Origin: Bizionia sp. M204
Lineage (GTDB): Bacteria > Bacteroidota > Bacteroidia > Flavobacteriales > Flavobacteriaceae
Length of the DNA stretch: 64,000 nucleotides
Assembly: GCF_023205095.1 (NCBI RefSeq)
Contig: NZ_CP046242.1
Location: forward strand, 1,601,001-1,665,000
Reading direction: 5' to 3'
The notes under the pieces are model-generated. The model was given only the letters and a program-made list of their open reading frames with translations, did not search any database and was not told where the DNA came from. Shown piece by piece: positions 62,650 through 64,000 of this stretch (position 1 is its first letter; each line of letters starts with the position of its first letter). The position numbers and the translations under genes were made by a program.

Positions 62650-63099
62650 TTATTTTAAATCTTCTAATTTTTTAATCGTGTTTAATTCTTGCCAAATCGT
62701 ATTTTTCTGATTTAAAACTAAATCTCTGGTTGATGTTGGCAAAGCTGTTTCTTTCAGCACATCTTCGTATTCTTCTACGGATGCTTTCTCTCCACGAATG
62801 GCTTCTTCTAACATGGACTCTTCATTGTCACTTGAAAAAACTGCTTTTACATCCATCCAAGCTCTATGTGCTGTACCAGTTGCACTTCCGCCTGTTTCTG
62901 GTTCTTGTCCAAAATTTTTAATTTCAGCCTTTAATTGATGACCAAAATCATAACGTTCAGCGGCTTTGCGGTTGAAAAAGTTTTTTAATGCAATGTGATC
63001 GGTGTTTTCAGCTGCTTTTTTGTAGCCTTTTTCAGCATCATAATTTTTTTCTAATAAGGCGTTTAATTTGCTTCCTACTTCTTTTGTGTATGGGTTCAT
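62650..63099 (-). CDS. DUF2383 / PA2169-family four-helix protein
   Basis: A 149-aa ferritin-like helical protein with ALLEKNYDAEKGYKKAAE, HQLKAEI and SVEEYEDVLKE, the motifs of the DUF2383 domain. Metal-binding potential via Glu/His. Linked to stress in Gram-negative bacteria; exact role unknown. Confidence 0.85.
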   Translation of the reverse strand: MNPYTKEVGSKLNALLEKNYDAEKGYKKAAENTDHIALKNFFNRKAAERYDFGHQLKAEIKNFGQEPETGGSATGTAHRAWMDVKAVFSSDNEESMLEEAIRGEKASVEEYEDVLKETALPTSTRDLVLNQKNTIWQELNTIKKLEDLK

Positions 63100-63270
63100 A
63101 ATAATAAGTTTTTAAATTTTTAGCAATTTATTTACAGATGCTTGCTTTTTCACATCTCACACCTTAAAACTTAAAGTGCTTACAATTATAAAGATACGTG
63201 TAGAAATAAGAATGCGTTAATCTAAAAAAATATTAAATTAACGCAATAAAAGTAATGTGATAATTGGGCC

Positions 63271-63705
63271 TTATAAATTATTTTTCATGTGACTTTGGTA
63301 TGAAGTGGCCAAAGATGTTTTTTGAGTATCACTAAAAACTTTTCCTGCCAATTGAAAAAAACTATGTTCCTCATCTTCTAAATGATGCTCCACTTTATGT
63401 TTTAAATCTTTTGCAATTTTTAGCCAGGATGACGCATCACGTTCGGTATCTTCCAACTGCTCTATAAGCTCATCTATTTCATGATGTTCTGCTATTCCAT
63501 GTCTGGCATGTTCTTGCATCATATCGTTACTAATTAACGGCTTATAAAAATGACGTTCTTCAGCGTCTGCATGAACTTCTAATTGTTTTTTCACAGCTTT
63601 AAAAATTTCGTCTCTTGTTTTGGTATCGCCAGATGTTTTAACGAGTTTATCTAACAAATCTCGTTGTACATCGTGATCTTGTCTTATAGCTTCAAAAATT
63701 GTCAT
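63271..63705 (-). CDS. Hemerythrin-domain protein
   Basis: A 144-aa helical protein with di-iron ligand motifs RQDHDVQRD (about 8-16), HADAEERHFY (about 50-59), GIAEHHEIDEL (about 75-85) and VEHHLEDEEHSFF (about 110-122). It probably binds O2 or NO, or senses iron or oxygen. It sits with the DUF2383 gene on the same strand. Confidence 0.88.
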   Translation of the reverse strand: MTIFEAIRQDHDVQRDLLDKLVKTSGDTKTRDEIFKAVKKQLEVHADAEERHFYKPLISNDMMQEHARHGIAEHHEIDELIEQLEDTERDASSWLKIAKDLKHKVEHHLEDEEHSFFQLAGKVFSDTQKTSLATSYQSHMKNNL

Positions 63706-63762
63706 GATTTTTTGGTTTAGTTATTAATAAAAAAAGAAGATTAAAATATTGAAACAACATTT

Positions 63763-63972
63763 TTATCTTCTTGAAAATAGTTTTCTAAAAAGAACAAATA
63801 CACCATATTTACTGGCTCCTTTTATTAAAGGCTCAATCCAGTTATACGGTCTGAAGTCGTCTTTGATTTCTGTTTTCAGTAATTTTAATTCTTCCCAAGC
63901 AATTTTACGTTCTAAATTTAATTGCTTTAGTTCGATTTCAATGTCTTGGAAGTTCGTGTATGGTGGTTTCAT
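63763..63972 (-). CDS. Small helical protein of the stress cluster
   Basis: A 69-aa protein with a Lys/Glu-rich helix (FQDIEIELKQLNLERKIAWE) and a short hydrophobic end (GVFVLFRKLFSRR). Similar short proteins follow holin- and YtxH-like genes in flavobacterial stress clusters; family name uncertain. The frame stays open upstream to the window edge, so an earlier start is possible. Confidence 0.6.
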   Translation of the reverse strand: MKPPYTNFQDIEIELKQLNLERKIAWEELKLLKTEIKDDFRPYNWIEPLIKGASKYGVFVLFRKLFSRR

Positions 63973-64000
63973 ATCTAATTTCTTAATAGTACGTTCAAAT

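Overview
The window looks like chromosomal DNA of a member of the Flavobacteriaceae (Bacteroidetes). The evidence is an AT-rich base composition, -7 promoter boxes of the TAnnTTTG type, little use of Shine-Dalgarno sites, many short lipoproteins with an SC or GC lipobox, SusC-style carboxypeptidase-regulatory/TonB receptors, LytTR two-component genes, and a fused ccoNO gene. I saw no rRNA, tRNA, CRISPR array, transposase or phage gene.

Region 1 (1-24.7 kb) is a low-oxygen respiration block. After the tail of a BNR/sortilin-like protein come an FNR/CRP-type regulator, divergent from ccoI, and the cbb3 oxidase genes ccoS-ccoNO-ccoQ-ccoP-ccoG-ccoH plus a SafE-like membrane protein. Facing them on the minus strand are two transcription units. 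One is a clade II nitrous oxide reductase operon (cytochrome c, fasciclin protein, nosZ, membrane protein, nosL, nosD, nosF, nosY, lipoprotein). The other is a probable copper-uptake operon (132-aa cysteine protein, YtkA-like lipoprotein, NosA/OprC-like TonB receptor). Then come a universal stress protein, hemN and, on the plus strand, sodC. Five operators of the form ATGAy-N4-ATCAy lie 32-33 bp (centre to centre) from a TAnnTTTG box in front of ccoI, ccoS, the copper operon, the nos operon and hemN. A sixth precedes tonB at 37.27 kb. Together they suggest one oxygen-responsive regulon that links oxidase, N2O reduction, heme synthesis and copper supply.

Region 2 (24.8-32 kb) is an ECF sigma/anti-sigma pair and a secreted protein, followed on the minus strand by a TonB receptor broken by a frameshift, a TPR lipoprotein and two half-length DUF4331 proteins. 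Region 3 (32-45.8 kb) holds a LETM1-like protein, a LytTR regulator with its LytS-type kinase and 2TM proteins, a TonB protein and receptor, lysoplasmalogenase, NDH-2, a second ECF sigma factor, an acyltransferase, a NUDIX hydrolase, a lipoprotein prolyl isomerase and a TRIC-like channel.

Region 4 (46-53 kb) is the RDD / SpoIIM / DUF4129 / DUF4350 / MoxR / DUF58 envelope locus. Region 5 (53-64 kb) contains DUF2141, dps facing oxyR, an AIM24-like protein, a PadR-PspC operon with two very small ORFs, trxB, and a minus-strand set of small stress-type proteins (acidic lipoprotein, DUF1328, DUF2383, hemerythrin). Many hairpin terminators and three simple-sequence tracts (T39, TTTG, TCAA) lie between genes.

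All family assignments were made by reading motifs; no database search was run.
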